NCBI GenBank assembly: GCA_905200945.1
Contig: CAJKMG010000007.1
Span: forward strand, 41,611-105,610
Length of the DNA stretch: 64,000 nucleotides
Source: an uncultured Akkermansia sp.
GTDB lineage: Bacteria; Verrucomicrobiota; Verrucomicrobiia; Verrucomicrobiales; Akkermansiaceae
Direction: 5' to 3'
Positions 36,658 to 45,204 of the stretch are shown here, one piece after another. Both the position numbers and the translations under genes were made by a program. The notes below the pieces were generated by a model. The model did not search any database and had not been told where the DNA came from. It saw nothing but the letters and a program-made list of their open reading frames with translations. Positions within the stretch are counted from its first letter, which is position 1. The number at the start of each line of letters is the position of its first letter.

Positions 36658-36927
36658 ATGAACAAGGCTCAACTGATCGAACTGATTCAAAGCAAGCTGG
36701 GTGCCGATACGACCAAGAAGCACGCTGAAGAAGCTCTGGCCGCTGTGCTGGAATCCATCAAGGAAGGCGTGAAAGAATCCGGCAAGGTGCAGATCATTGG
36801 CTTTGGTACGTTTGCTACCAAGACCCGTGAAGCCCGTACTGGCCGCAACCCGAAGACCGGCAAGGCGATCAATATCCCCGCCTCCAAGACGGTTGCTTTC
36901 AAGGCCTCTTCCGCCTTGAAAGACTAA
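36658..36927 (+). CDS. hup: HU-family DNA-binding protein
   Basis: HU bends DNA and compacts the nucleoid. The 89-residue protein begins MNKAQLIELIQSKL, has the GKVQIIGFGTF hinge and the arm signature GRNPKTGKAINIPA with the intercalating Pro. Length and sequence are standard. A strong terminator follows at 36966. Confidence 0.96.
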   Translation: MNKAQLIELIQSKLGADTTKKHAEEALAAVLESIKEGVKESGKVQIIGFGTFATKTREARTGRNPKTGKAINIPASKTVAFKASSALKD

Positions 36928-36965
36928 GACGGCAACTGCTTCCTAAAGGAGCACTTTTCTTTCAG

Positions 36966-36997
36966 CACCCCGTCCTTTGCGGACCGGGGTGTTTTTT
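36966..36997 (+). terminator. Intrinsic terminator of the HU gene
   Basis: CACCCCGTCC (36966-36975) pairs with GGACCGGGGTG (36981-36991) with one bulged C, followed by six T. It begins 39 bases after the HU stop. Confidence 0.85.
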
Positions 36998-37057
36998 ATG
37001 TCCCGTTGCGGATGCCCACGGCTTGACCGGATGAACGCCGACGTCTAGAATGCCGCC

Positions 37058-38143
37058 ATGTCCAGCAGCTTTGGTCAGGTGTTCAAAATTTCTACCTGGG
37101 GTGAATCCCATGGAACTGGGGTAGGCGTGGTGATTGACGGCTGTCCGTCTCTCGTCCCGGTAACGGAAGAAGACATTCAGCGGGAGCTGGACCGACGCAG
37201 GCCGGGGCAGAGCGACATCGTAACCCCCCGCAAGGAAGAGGACCGCGCGGAAATCCTTTCCGGAGTGCTGGACGGCAAAACCTTGGGAACGCCGATAGCC
37301 GTCAGTGTTCGGAACAAGGACCACCGCTCCTCCGCCTATGACGAGATGGCCAGCACCTACCGGCCCTCCCATGCGGACTATACATATGACGCTAAATACG
37401 GTATTCGCGCCTGGGCGGGCGGTGGCCGGGCCTCCGCACGGGAAACTATCGGCCGCGTTGCTGCCGGAGCCGTGGCAAAAGCCGTACTGAAGCAGGCTTT
37501 TCCCGATATGGAGATCATGGCCTGGGTGGACCAGGTCCACCATGTGAAAGCTTCCGTAGACTGGGGAGCCGTGACGGCTGCCGCCATTGAAAGCAACATC
37601 GTCCGTACGGCGGATCCCTCCGCAGCGGAAGCCATGATCGCCGCCATCAAGGAAGCTCGTGACTCCGGCAACTCCTTGGGAGGCGTGGTCAAATGCATGG
37701 TGCGCGGCTGCCCTCCCGGCCTGGGGGATCCCGTCTTTGACAAGCTGGATGCCACGCTTGCCCACGCCATGATGAGCATTCCCGCCACCAAGGCTTTCGC
37801 CGTGGGCTCAGGGTTTGAAGCGGCGGACATGACCGGCCTGGAACATAATGACCCTTTTTACATGCAGGGCGGGCGGGTGCGAACCGCCTCCAACCACTCC
37901 GGCGGTATTCAGGGAGGCATTTCCAACGGAGAGGACATTCTGATGCGCATCGGCTTCAAGCCTACGGCCACCTTGATGATTGACCAGCAGACGGTTAACA
38001 GAGATGGGGAGGATACCCGGCTCAAGGGCAGGGGCCGGCATGACGCCTGCGTGCTGCCGCGCGCCGTACCCATTGTGGAAGCCATGGCCTGGCTCTGCCT
38101 GTGCGACCACTACCTGCGCCAACGCTGCCAGCGGGCGCTGTAA
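37058..38143 (+). CDS. aroC: Chorismate synthase
   Basis: AroC makes chorismate from EPSP with reduced FMN. The 361-residue protein shows [46 protein letters not shown] and [14 protein letters not shown], the FMN and substrate signatures. The length is normal. It may share a promoter with the CvpA-like gene 33 bases downstream. With aroA nearby it represents the end of the shikimate pathway. Confidence 0.97.
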   Translation: MSSSFGQVFKISTWGESHGTGVGVVIDGCPSLVPVTEEDIQRELDRRRPGQSDIVTPRKEEDRAEILSGVLDGKTLGTPIAVSVRNKDHRSSAYDEMASTYRPSHADYTYDAKYGIRAWAGGGRASARETIGRVAAGAVAKAVLKQAFPDMEIMAWVDQVHHVKASVDWGAVTAAAIESNIVRTADPSAAEAMIAAIKEARDSGNSLGGVVKCMVRGCPPGLGDPVFDKLDATLAHAMMSIPATKAFAVGSGFEAADMTGLEHNDPFYMQGGRVRTASNHSGGIQGGISNGEDILMRIGFKPTATLMIDQQTVNRDGEDTRLKGRGRHDACVLPRAVPIVEAMAWLCLCDHYLRQRCQRAL

Positions 38144-38176
38144 CAACCGTTTTCCCGGCTTCTTTTCCTGTTACTC

Positions 38177-39073
38177 ATGGATTCCTCCCTTACATTTTAC
38201 CTGATTTTGGGTGCATTGCTGCTGGGCTTCATCGTGCTCGGCATGCTGAAGGGGATGATCAAGATGCTCCTGTTCGGCGCAGCAGTACTCTCTTCCGTTG
38301 CCGCTTACTTCTGGCTATCCAAATATGGCTTCACCTATCTCTCTTTTATCACCAGCGACCCGCGGGAATGGATGGTTACCGTGCTGTCCGTCGGAGGTGC
38401 GGCAGCGGTCTTCTTTGTCTTCATGCACGGTCTCTTCTGGTTCAGCGACGTCTTCTCCTGGGGACGGCGCATGGGCTTCGGCGGGGCCAAGGGAATCGTC
38501 ACGACGGTACTGATGGCGGCAGTCGTATGCTGGGTGGGAGTCATGTGCATCTTCTTTTACGGCTCCATGGCGGAAATGACCCGCGCCCGTGAACTGGCCC
38601 TGTACCACATGGATCCCAACCGCACCATTTCCCTCCCTGCCATTTATTCCGTCAAGAAGTCCATCATGGACAATCCCCACCTGAACTGGCTGGAAAAAAT
38701 ATCTCCGGAGCATGATCCGGAACGGCTTTCCCTGGCCAAAATGATCGCCTATCTGGTGACGCTCAACCCGGAGCTCTCTGACCAGCGGCGCACCCAGCTG
38801 GACTGCTACATGCCACGCTCCCGCATTACCAGCCGCGTGCTAAGCCTGAAAAGCCTGAGTGAAGATCCCGCTATCCGTCTTCTGGTGCAGAAAGGGGATA
38901 TGCAGGGCCTTTATAACGATGTCAAGCTGACCCGCTTTCTGGAAGATCATGATGTCCGCTCCGTCCTGTCCCATCTGGATGTAGACCGAGTTCTGGGCTT
39001 CGTCACGGAAATCCGCCAGACGGCCCCAGCCGGAAATGAATACATTCCCGAAGCGACGCCCATTGAGGAATAA
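38177..39073 (+). CDS. CvpA-like integral membrane protein
   Basis: The 298-residue protein has four N-terminal membrane helices (about 5-26, 29-47, 64-88, 110-130) and a soluble C-terminal half without recognised domain. The glycine-containing first hairpin LGFIVLGMLKGMIKMLLFGA is reminiscent of CvpA proteins, linked to colicin V production and envelope stress. The soluble part contains DVRSVLSHLDVDRVLGF, suggesting helices. Family membership is tentative. A bidirectional terminator lies beyond it. Confidence 0.45.
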   Translation: MDSSLTFYLILGALLLGFIVLGMLKGMIKMLLFGAAVLSSVAAYFWLSKYGFTYLSFITSDPREWMVTVLSVGGAAAVFFVFMHGLFWFSDVFSWGRRMGFGGAKGIVTTVLMAAVVCWVGVMCIFFYGSMAEMTRARELALYHMDPNRTISLPAIYSVKKSIMDNPHLNWLEKISPEHDPERLSLAKMIAYLVTLNPELSDQRRTQLDCYMPRSRITSRVLSLKSLSEDPAIRLLVQKGDMQGLYNDVKLTRFLEDHDVRSVLSHLDVDRVLGFVTEIRQTAPAGNEYIPEATPIEE

Positions 39074-39203
39074 GCGCGGATTTTTTGTTCCGCCAGAGTG
39101 AATTTGTTCCTTTTATCTTCCTTTAGTTAAGAAAAAAACAGGGAATTATCCCCCCCTCCCGTGTCCGAACCGGAAAAAGAAAGTTCCGGCTTTTTGCGGA
39201 AAA

Positions 39204-39246
39204 AGCGCTTCTTTCAGGCATTCATGCCGAGAAGAAGCGCTCTTTT
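39204..39246. terminator. Bidirectional hairpin between CvpA-like and flavodoxin genes
   Basis: AGCGCTTCTT (39204-39213) pairs perfectly with AAGAAGCGCT (39232-39241), enclosing a second short stem (GGCAT / ATGCC). On the plus strand it is followed by CTTTTG, and on the minus strand by TTTTTCC. It fits a shared terminator for the convergent genes. Confidence 0.75.
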
Positions 39247-39280
39247 GAAGATAAGGTATGCTGCAAGCCTTGAAAAAACG

Positions 39281-39715
39281 TCAGGAGAGTTTTTCCGCGA
39301 TGGCATCCACCCATTCCGGGAAGGTATCATCGTGGTCTCCATTGGAAAGGGTTACCGGGAGCAGCCTTTGCGCTTTCAAACGTTCCAGGAAAGAATCGAA
39401 GTCCTTGCCAGCCTGGCAGAAGTTTTCATAAAATTCATCCCCAAGGGCAAAAACGGCATAACTTACTTCGGACAAATCTTCCGAAGAATCTTTCAATTCC
39501 TGATGAAGAGCCTCCGCGTTGGTGGGAGGTTCTCCGTCTCCCCACGTACTGGTGATGACCAGCAGCGTTCCCGCATTTTTCAGCTGTTCCACCGTCATAT
39601 CTTCCATGTCAACCACCTTTGCCTGATGGCCGAGCTTGGTTAATGCTGACCGCGCGTCCTGGGCCAGACTCTCCGAATTGCCAGTTTCCGTTCCGTAGAT
39701 AATGGTGATCTCCAT
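39281..39715 (-). CDS. Flavodoxin-like FMN protein
   Basis: The 144-residue cytosolic protein has the phosphate loop YGTETGNSE, TSTWGDGEPP for the isoalloxazine side and FALGDEFYENFC, as in flavodoxins and CysJ-type FMN domains. It is a single-electron carrier. The TSTWGDGEPP text is closer to sulfite reductase-type and MioC-type domains than to photosynthetic flavodoxins. No partner reductase is in view. Confidence 0.87.
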   Translation of the reverse strand: MEITIIYGTETGNSESLAQDARSALTKLGHQAKVVDMEDMTVEQLKNAGTLLVITSTWGDGEPPTNAEALHQELKDSSEDLSEVSYAVFALGDEFYENFCQAGKDFDSFLERLKAQRLLPVTLSNGDHDDTFPEWVDAIAEKLS

Positions 39716-39857
39716 GTGTTCTGATTATTTGCTCGACAACAAAAGTTAGATTACACTAACTAATCAGGCAAGACAAAACAGCAGAACGGAGGTTGAATTT
39801 TTTCCCTTTTTTCATCCGCCAGGGCAGCTGGTTTACCGGGAAATTCTCCGCCCCATA

Positions 39858-40397
39858 CTACTTTCTTCTGATTATCAAGGTATTCGGATGCTGTGGAAAG
39901 GTGAAGCACCAGCCGAAAAGGCGCACAAAACGGTAGTACAATCCTTTGCGGCAGACATTTTGACTGGTCATGATATCGTAAAAAGCCAGGTCAATCTGGC
40001 TTCTGGAAATGGGCGCCCCGTTCATTTTGGCGTGCAGCATGGCGTCGTGGAACAGGGAGGGGAGGAGCATATCCGGAGGGGTGCCCCCCCAGGTGACGCC
40101 GTCCCATCCATAGCCGGGAGCAATGCTGAAACGTCCTCCTTCCGCTTGCATGCGTATGGATGAATCATAGGCGCTGACGGCTGTCCAGCGGCCAAAATCC
40201 ACTCCTTTTCTTCCGCTGGTCCAACTGATGGCGTTTTTAGTGATATAGAAAGGCTTGTTTTCATAAAGGGTCCCTTCATACCAGCCGGCCACGGGAACCG
40301 GAACCGCGGCCGGAGTGGAGCACGATTCCAGAAACATGGCTGCACATATTGTTGTGAATAATATATGAATATAGTGTAAATAAGAGATAAAGGACAT
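39858..40397 (-). CDS. Exported DUF1353-like protein
   Basis: The 179-residue product has an N-terminal hydrophobic segment and an FLESC sequence that may be a lipobox, though Glu at -2 is unusual. The rest resembles phage-related DUF1353 proteins, with PGYGWDGVTWGGTPPDMLL followed by SLFHDAMLHA, the conserved Asp/His pair. Function is unknown. The gene is a single transcription unit on the minus strand, between a flavodoxin and a metallophosphoesterase. Confidence 0.5.
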   Translation of the reverse strand: MSFISYLHYIHILFTTICAAMFLESCSTPAAVPVPVAGWYEGTLYENKPFYITKNAISWTSGRKGVDFGRWTAVSAYDSSIRMQAEGGRFSIAPGYGWDGVTWGGTPPDMLLPSLFHDAMLHAKMNGAPISRSQIDLAFYDIMTSQNVCRKGLYYRFVRLFGWCFTFPQHPNTLIIRRK

Positions 40398-40430
40398 GAA
40401 AGGACGGCGCGTTAACCGGATAGTTGTTTC

Positions 40431-41288
40431 TTATTGGATTTCCAGCACGATGATTTCCGGAGGACAGCAGAAGCGCAGGGGAAGAACGCTGCATCCCAGC
40501 CCGCGGGTAATGAGGAAAGGGGTTCCGTTCAGTTGGGACCAGGGATAGGAAAATTGGACCTTCTCTCGTGAGATGTTCGCCAGGGCCCTGCCTCTGGGAA
40601 GGCATATCTGGCCACCGTGGGTATGCGCGCTGATGACGAGATCCGCCGTGCCGGGAGCCAACAGGGGAAAAACGTCGGGTACATGCGAAAGAAGGATATG
40701 CGGTATATCCGGGGAAAAACGCAGAGGCAATTCCTCCGGCCTGATTCTCAGGTGGTAGTCGTCCCTGACGGAGGAAAGCTGCAGCTCCCGGCCGCCGGGA
40801 AGGTGCAGCAGCAGGGAATCATTCCACATGGGCAGGATGCCCAGCCCGGAAAACATATTGCGCCATAAGTCCCAGCCGTAATACTGGTCATGGTTGCCCT
40901 GCACGGCAAAAATGCCGAGATGAGCTTTTAACATTCTGAAATATTCCCGGGCCTTTTCCGGGGACATGCTGCTCTCCCGCGTGTGGCCGTTGGCGTAATC
41001 CCCCAGCAGGAAAATCATATCCGGCTGCGCTTCCATGATTGTTTCCATGTACCTGTGCGCCAGGTCGCCGCCGTTTGGACGCAGATGAAAATCTCCGGCA
41101 ATCACGATGCGGATGGGCGGACCTTTTTTCCCCTTCCACTGAGGCATCTCCATCGCAGCCGTGACGGTTTCCACATGCCTGGGTTCCACCCGCCATGCCC
41201 ACATGAATAAGGAGAAGCCGGTCATCAGTACTAGGACAAAGATGATCGCCAATTTGTTGAGAAAGGGACGGCGCGGTCGTGACTTCAT
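40431..41288 (-). CDS. Membrane-anchored metallophosphoesterase (YkuE-like)
   Basis: The 285-residue protein has a basic start and one membrane helix, then a calcineurin-like catalytic domain with the metal-ligand blocks AGDFHL, FLLGDYANG, VQGNHDQYYG, LLSHVPDVF and SAHTHGGQICLPRG. Related proteins such as YkuE act on lipid or nucleotide phosphoesters at the membrane; the substrate is unknown here. The ATG at 41288 has an AGGAG seven bases upstream and is preferred over 41336. Confidence 0.85.
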   Translation of the reverse strand: MKSRPRRPFLNKLAIIFVLVLMTGFSLFMWAWRVEPRHVETVTAAMEMPQWKGKKGPPIRIVIAGDFHLRPNGGDLAHRYMETIMEAQPDMIFLLGDYANGHTRESSMSPEKAREYFRMLKAHLGIFAVQGNHDQYYGWDLWRNMFSGLGILPMWNDSLLLHLPGGRELQLSSVRDDYHLRIRPEELPLRFSPDIPHILLSHVPDVFPLLAPGTADLVISAHTHGGQICLPRGRALANISREKVQFSYPWSQLNGTPFLITRGLGCSVLPLRFCCPPEIIVLEIQ

Positions 41289-41342
41289 GCAGGGCTCCTG
41301 ACTGATTATGAGTCCTTTTACCCGATTTTCAATCATTCGTGT

Positions 41343-41370
41343 TTGCTAATCGGGAATTTGCTGGTATGAT
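41343..41370 (+). promoter_or_regulatory. Candidate sigma-70-type promoter for scaffold/GGGtGRT operon
   Basis: TTGCTA (41343-41348) and TATGAT (41365-41370) are separated by 16 bases and lie 67 bases before the ATG at 41438. The -10 matches consensus at five of six positions. The leader between has no recognised riboswitch. Confidence 0.4.
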
Positions 41371-41437
41371 CCGTCCCGCTCAAGGTAGCGGCTGTCCGAT
41401 GACTGCAGCTCTATCTTCATATTAACATCCTAATACC

Positions 41438-42130
41438 ATGCAGTTTACACACGAAATCGAACAAATGTGTTGCGTCAAGAAAGGCTGCAACCATGGTCCG
41501 GCCCCTATCCCGCAGGAAGGCAACTGGACGCAATCCAGGGAAATCACGGATATTTCCGGCCTGACCCACGGCGTGGGCTGGTGCGCTCCCCAGCAGGGCA
41601 CCTGCAAACTGACGCTGAATGTCAAAAACGGCATTATTGAAGAAGCACTCGTGGAAACCAGCGGCTGCTCCGGCATGACCCACTCCGCCGCCATGGCTGC
41701 GGAAATCCTGCCCGGCAAGACCTTACTGGAAGCAATGAACACGGACCTCGTGTGCGACGCCATCAATACCGCCATGCGCGAACTGTTCCTGCAGATCGTG
41801 TACGGCCGCACCCAGAGCGCTTTCTCTGAAGGAGGCCTTCCCATCGGCGCCGGTCTTGAAGACCTCGGCAAGGGGCTCCGCTCCCAGATCGGCACTCTGT
41901 ACGGTACCCGCGCCAAAGGCCCCCGCTATCTGGAAATGGCTGAGGGTTACATTACCAAGCTTGCCCTGGATGAAGACGGAGAAATCATCGGCTACGAGTT
42001 TGTTCGCATGGGGCCGATGATGGAAATGATCAAGAAAGGCGTGGACGCCAACGAAGCCGTCGCCAAATGCACGGGCAACTACGGTCGTTTCGACGAGGCC
42101 GCCAAATACATCGATCCTCGTCACGAATGA
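41438..42130 (+). CDS. IscU/NifU-like iron-sulfur scaffold paired with GGGtGRT protein
   Basis: The 230-residue protein has a Cys-rich N-terminus (QMCCVKKGCNHGP) and an IscU-like fold with GWCAPQQGTCKLTL, VETSGCSGMTHSAAMAAEIL and LVCDAIN. These line up with the Cys positions of IscU scaffolds, but the usual Cys-Gly-Asp is replaced by CKL. The C-terminal 100 residues extend beyond IscU (LGKGLRSQIGTLYGTRAKG). NCBI-type annotation of this family is iron-sulfur cluster assembly scaffold protein. It precedes the GGGtGRT gene by 45 bases, a conserved pairing. Cluster carriage is inferred. Confidence 0.8.
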   Translation: MQFTHEIEQMCCVKKGCNHGPAPIPQEGNWTQSREITDISGLTHGVGWCAPQQGTCKLTLNVKNGIIEEALVETSGCSGMTHSAAMAAEILPGKTLLEAMNTDLVCDAINTAMRELFLQIVYGRTQSAFSEGGLPIGAGLEDLGKGLRSQIGTLYGTRAKGPRYLEMAEGYITKLALDEDGEIIGYEFVRMGPMMEMIKKGVDANEAVAKCTGNYGRFDEAAKYIDPRHE

Positions 42131-42175
42131 GATTGAATTAAAAAGAGTATCTTAACTTCAAGCACTATTACCATT

Positions 42176-43183
42176 ATGCCTCTTTTCGAATCCTACGACC
42201 GCCGCATCAAACAAATCAATGAAGCCCTGGCCAAATATGGCATCGGCTCTATTGAAGAAGCGGAACAACTTTGCCTTTCCAAGGGAATCAACCCCCGCGA
42301 AATTGTGAACGGCATTCAGCCCATCGCGTTTGAAAACGCCGGCTGGGCCTATGTGGTGGGAGCCGCCATCGCCATCAAGAAGGGCTGCACGAAGGCCGCC
42401 GACGCCGCAGAAGCCATTGGAGAAGGCCTCCAGTCCTTCTGCATTCCCGGCTCCGTTGCGGATGAACGCAAGGTGGGCCTGGGTCACGGCAACCTGGCCG
42501 CCATGCTCCTGCGAGATGAAACGGAATGCTTCTGCTTCCTGGCCGGGCATGAATCCTTTGCCGCCGCTGAAGGCGCCATCGGCATTGCCAAGTCCGCCAA
42601 CCGCGTCCGCAAGCAGGATCTCCGCGTCTGCCTGAACGGTCTTGGTAAGGATGCCGCGTACATCATCTCCCGCATCAACGGGTTTACATATGTGCAAACC
42701 AAGTTTGACTATGCCACGGGCAAGCTGAACATCATCCAGGAGAAAGCTTTTTCCAAAGGCCCCAAAGCCGCCGTGCGCGTGTACGGCTGCGATGACGTGC
42801 GCGAAGGCGTGGCTGTCATGTGGAATGAAGGCGTGGACGTTTCCATTACCGGTAACTCCACCAACCCCACCCGCTTCCAGCATCCGGTAGCCGGTACCTA
42901 CAAGAAGGAATGCAATGAGAAAGGCAAAAAGTACTTCTCCGTGGCTTCCGGCGGCGGTACGGGCCGTACTCTGCACCCGGACAACATGGCAGCCGGTCCC
43001 GCTTCCTACGGCATGACTGATACCATGGGCCGCATGCACTCCGATGCCCAGTTCGCCGGTTCTTCCTCCGTGCCCGCCCATGTGGAAATGATGGGCCTCA
43101 TCGGCATGGGCAACAACCCGATGGTCGGCGCTTCCGTAGCGGTGGCCGTGGCTGTTGAAGAAGCCGCCAAGCAGAACGCCTGA
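42176..43183 (+). CDS. GGGtGRT-family protein of unknown function
   Basis: The 335-residue soluble protein carries the naming motif of the Pfam GGGtGRT family, SGGGTGRTLHPDNMA, with the GGGTGRT at residues 259-265. Other blocks are NAGWAYVVGAAIAIKKG, CIPGSVADERKVGLGHGN, FLAGHESFAAAEGAIG and GSSSVPAHVEMMGLIGMGNNPMVG. Eight Cys are scattered through it, including ECFCF, so metal or cluster contact is possible. The glycine-rich loop may bind a nucleotide. The role is unknown. It is co-transcribed with the scaffold gene and ends at a 14-bp terminator. Confidence 0.9.
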   Translation: MPLFESYDRRIKQINEALAKYGIGSIEEAEQLCLSKGINPREIVNGIQPIAFENAGWAYVVGAAIAIKKGCTKAADAAEAIGEGLQSFCIPGSVADERKVGLGHGNLAAMLLRDETECFCFLAGHESFAAAEGAIGIAKSANRVRKQDLRVCLNGLGKDAAYIISRINGFTYVQTKFDYATGKLNIIQEKAFSKGPKAAVRVYGCDDVREGVAVMWNEGVDVSITGNSTNPTRFQHPVAGTYKKECNEKGKKYFSVASGGGTGRTLHPDNMAAGPASYGMTDTMGRMHSDAQFAGSSSVPAHVEMMGLIGMGNNPMVGASVAVAVAVEEAAKQNA

Positions 43184-43207
43184 GCGCGCAGTTGATTAAA
43201 AAATCGC

Positions 43208-43243
43208 AGAGCCGCTTTCCCAGACCGGGAAAGCGGCTCTTTT
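43208..43243 (+). terminator. Intrinsic terminator after GGGtGRT gene
   Basis: AGAGCCGCTTTCCC (43208-43221) pairs perfectly with GGGAAAGCGGCTCT (43227-43240) around AGACC, followed by TTT. It ends the scaffold/GGGtGRT unit 25 bases after the stop. Confidence 0.9.
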
Positions 43244-43302
43244 AGCGTCTGAAAAAAGGAGATAGGCTTATCCCGGAAGCCCATCCCCATCTTTGTTCCG
43301 TA

Positions 43303-43893
43303 TCAGCTCCCGATACGGAATCTTCTATCCCGGTCCGTTCGGGGAGGCAGTCCGCGCGAAGGAACGGTTCTTCTGGAAATGGATTCCGGCCTGGAAGCGG
43401 CCGGCTTGACGGAGCGGATTTCCGGGCGGGATGCAGAAGCGGGAACAACCGTTTTTCCCGGTTGCGTACCGTGGGGGGAAGGGAGAACAGGAACGGCTCC
43501 GACAACCGTTTTTTGCCGTTCATGGGCCTTATAGGCGCGTTGCAGAGTAAAATCCCGCTGTTCTCCCGGTCTCAGGGAATAATCCGCCTTTTTGGGAGCT
43601 CCGGCTTTTTGCGCCAGAGGTTCCACGCGCCGCTGCAGCTGAGCGGCGGTATCCAGTTTGCCGGCCACCCATTCCGGATTCCATTCCGGCGCGGATGTTT
43701 TCAGAGACTGAAGCAACTGCGCCGCTTTTTTGCCGCTTTCCAGGGCTGCCTTATAATCCCCCTCCTTCTCCTGCCGTACCGCGCGCGTCAGGGAAAGGTT
43801 GGCTTCGTAAAAAGCGTCTCCGGGATCGCCAAGGGCCGTTGTAGCCGCCAGGAACATGCAGAGCAGGGAACAGGGTAGAAACTTCCTTTTCAT
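43303..43893 (-). CDS. Secreted basic protein of unknown function
   Basis: The 196-residue product has a signal peptide (MKRKFLPCSLLCMFLAATTALG) and a short helical region with an EKEGDYKAALESGKKAAQL sequence resembling one tetratricopeptide-like helix pair. The C-terminal third is Pro/Ser/Arg-rich and basic (RPESISRRTVPSRG). No family recognised. An in-frame ATG at 43923 gives ten extra residues before the signal peptide and is rejected. It is a lone gene convergent with the GGGtGRT unit. Confidence 0.6.
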   Translation of the reverse strand: MKRKFLPCSLLCMFLAATTALGDPGDAFYEANLSLTRAVRQEKEGDYKAALESGKKAAQLLQSLKTSAPEWNPEWVAGKLDTAAQLQRRVEPLAQKAGAPKKADYSLRPGEQRDFTLQRAYKAHERQKTVVGAVPVLPSPHGTQPGKTVVPASASRPEIRSVKPAASRPESISRRTVPSRGLPPRTDRDRRFRIGS

Positions 43894-44067
43894 GATTGTT
43901 GGCACGATAGCATGATTCCTCATTTTGGAAAGGCCTTTCTTCCGGCATATTTTGCACAGGGCTGAACTCCGTTTCCCTTGAGGGGAAAGGGGAAATTCTC
44001 CATTCCGTACCTCGGCGCAACTTGACGGAAAGTCCGGAGTGCCGTATGCTGGACGGGACCTGCCAAT

Positions 44068-45201
44068 ATGACCCGGAACGAGCCATCATCCCTTTCAGCT
44101 CCGCAGATAGAGGAAGATCCCAGATTCCTGACGGAACAAATTGTAACCTATTTGGGCAATAAGCGTTCCCTGCTTCATTTTCTGGGGACGGGGCTGGAAC
44201 AGGTGAAAAAACGCCTGGGTAAGGAAAGGCTGAAAGCAGGGGACCTGTTTTCCGGCAGCGGCATTGTGGCGCGTTTTCTGAAACAGCATTCGGAAGATTT
44301 GATTGTCAATGATCTGGAGGAATATAGCAGGATCGTCAATACTTGTTATCTGAGCAACGCGGAGGAAGTGGAGAATCTGGAGCTGGACAGGCACTACAGA
44401 CGCCTGCTGCGGTACATGGAAACGCATGAGTCCCCTGGCTTCATCACAGAGTTGTACTCTCCCAGAAATCCGGACAGCATCACGGCGGATGACCGCGTTT
44501 TCTATACGCGCCGCAACGCCGTGTACCTGGATACGGCGCGGCAGACCATCAATTTGCTTCCGGCAGAAGTCAGGCCCTATTTTATCGCTCCTCTTCTGGC
44601 GGAGGCTTCCGTCCACACAAACACGTCCGGCGTATTCAAAGGCTTTTACAAAGACAGGAACGGAATCGGCAAATTCGGGGGAACGGGAGGCAACGCCCTT
44701 TCCCGCATTCTGGGCGACATTTCGCTGCCGTTTCCCGTGTTTTCCCGGTTTGACTGCCGGTATTCCATCCATTGCCGCGATGCCAATGAACTGGCTGCCG
44801 AGCTTCCGGAAATGGATGTAGTGTACCTGGACCCTCCCTATAACCAGCATCCGTACGGTTCCAATTATTTCATGCTGAATTTGCTGTCTTCTTATGAAAA
44901 GCCGGAGGAAACCAGCCGAGTTTCCGGCATTCCCGCATATTGGAAACGCTCCATGTACAATAGCCGCCAGCACGCTCCGGAGACCCTGTTCCGGCTGCTG
45001 GAGGATTGCCCGGCCAAATTTATTCTGCTTTCCTACAGCTCGGAGGGGTTCATCAACTATGAGGAAATGACCGGTTTCCTTGGACGCCTGGGCCATACCG
45101 TTACGCTGGAAACGCCGTATGCCGCGTTCCGGGGCAGCCGGAATTTCAGAAACCGTCCTCAGAACGTGACGGAATTCCTGTTTCTGGTGGAACGGTTTTA
45201 A
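44068..45201 (+). CDS. D12-class N6-adenine DNA methyltransferase, no restriction partner
   Basis: The 377-residue enzyme has motif order X, I, target region, IV: YLGNKRSLLHFL (about 28), DLFSGSG (59-65) for AdoMet binding, and DPPYNQHPYGSNY (255-258 for the catalytic DPPY). That order is typical of D12/alpha-class adenine methyltransferases. The recognition sequence cannot be read. No restriction endonuclease gene adjoins it, so an orphan or regulatory methylase is likely. The recombinase gene begins four bases after its stop. Confidence 0.85.
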   Translation: MTRNEPSSLSAPQIEEDPRFLTEQIVTYLGNKRSLLHFLGTGLEQVKKRLGKERLKAGDLFSGSGIVARFLKQHSEDLIVNDLEEYSRIVNTCYLSNAEEVENLELDRHYRRLLRYMETHESPGFITELYSPRNPDSITADDRVFYTRRNAVYLDTARQTINLLPAEVRPYFIAPLLAEASVHTNTSGVFKGFYKDRNGIGKFGGTGGNALSRILGDISLPFPVFSRFDCRYSIHCRDANELAAELPEMDVVYLDPPYNQHPYGSNYFMLNLLSSYEKPEETSRVSGIPAYWKRSMYNSRQHAPETLFRLLEDCPAKFILLSYSSEGFINYEEMTGFLGRLGHTVTLETPYAAFRGSRNFRNRPQNVTEFLFLVERF

Positions 45202-45204
45202 CAA

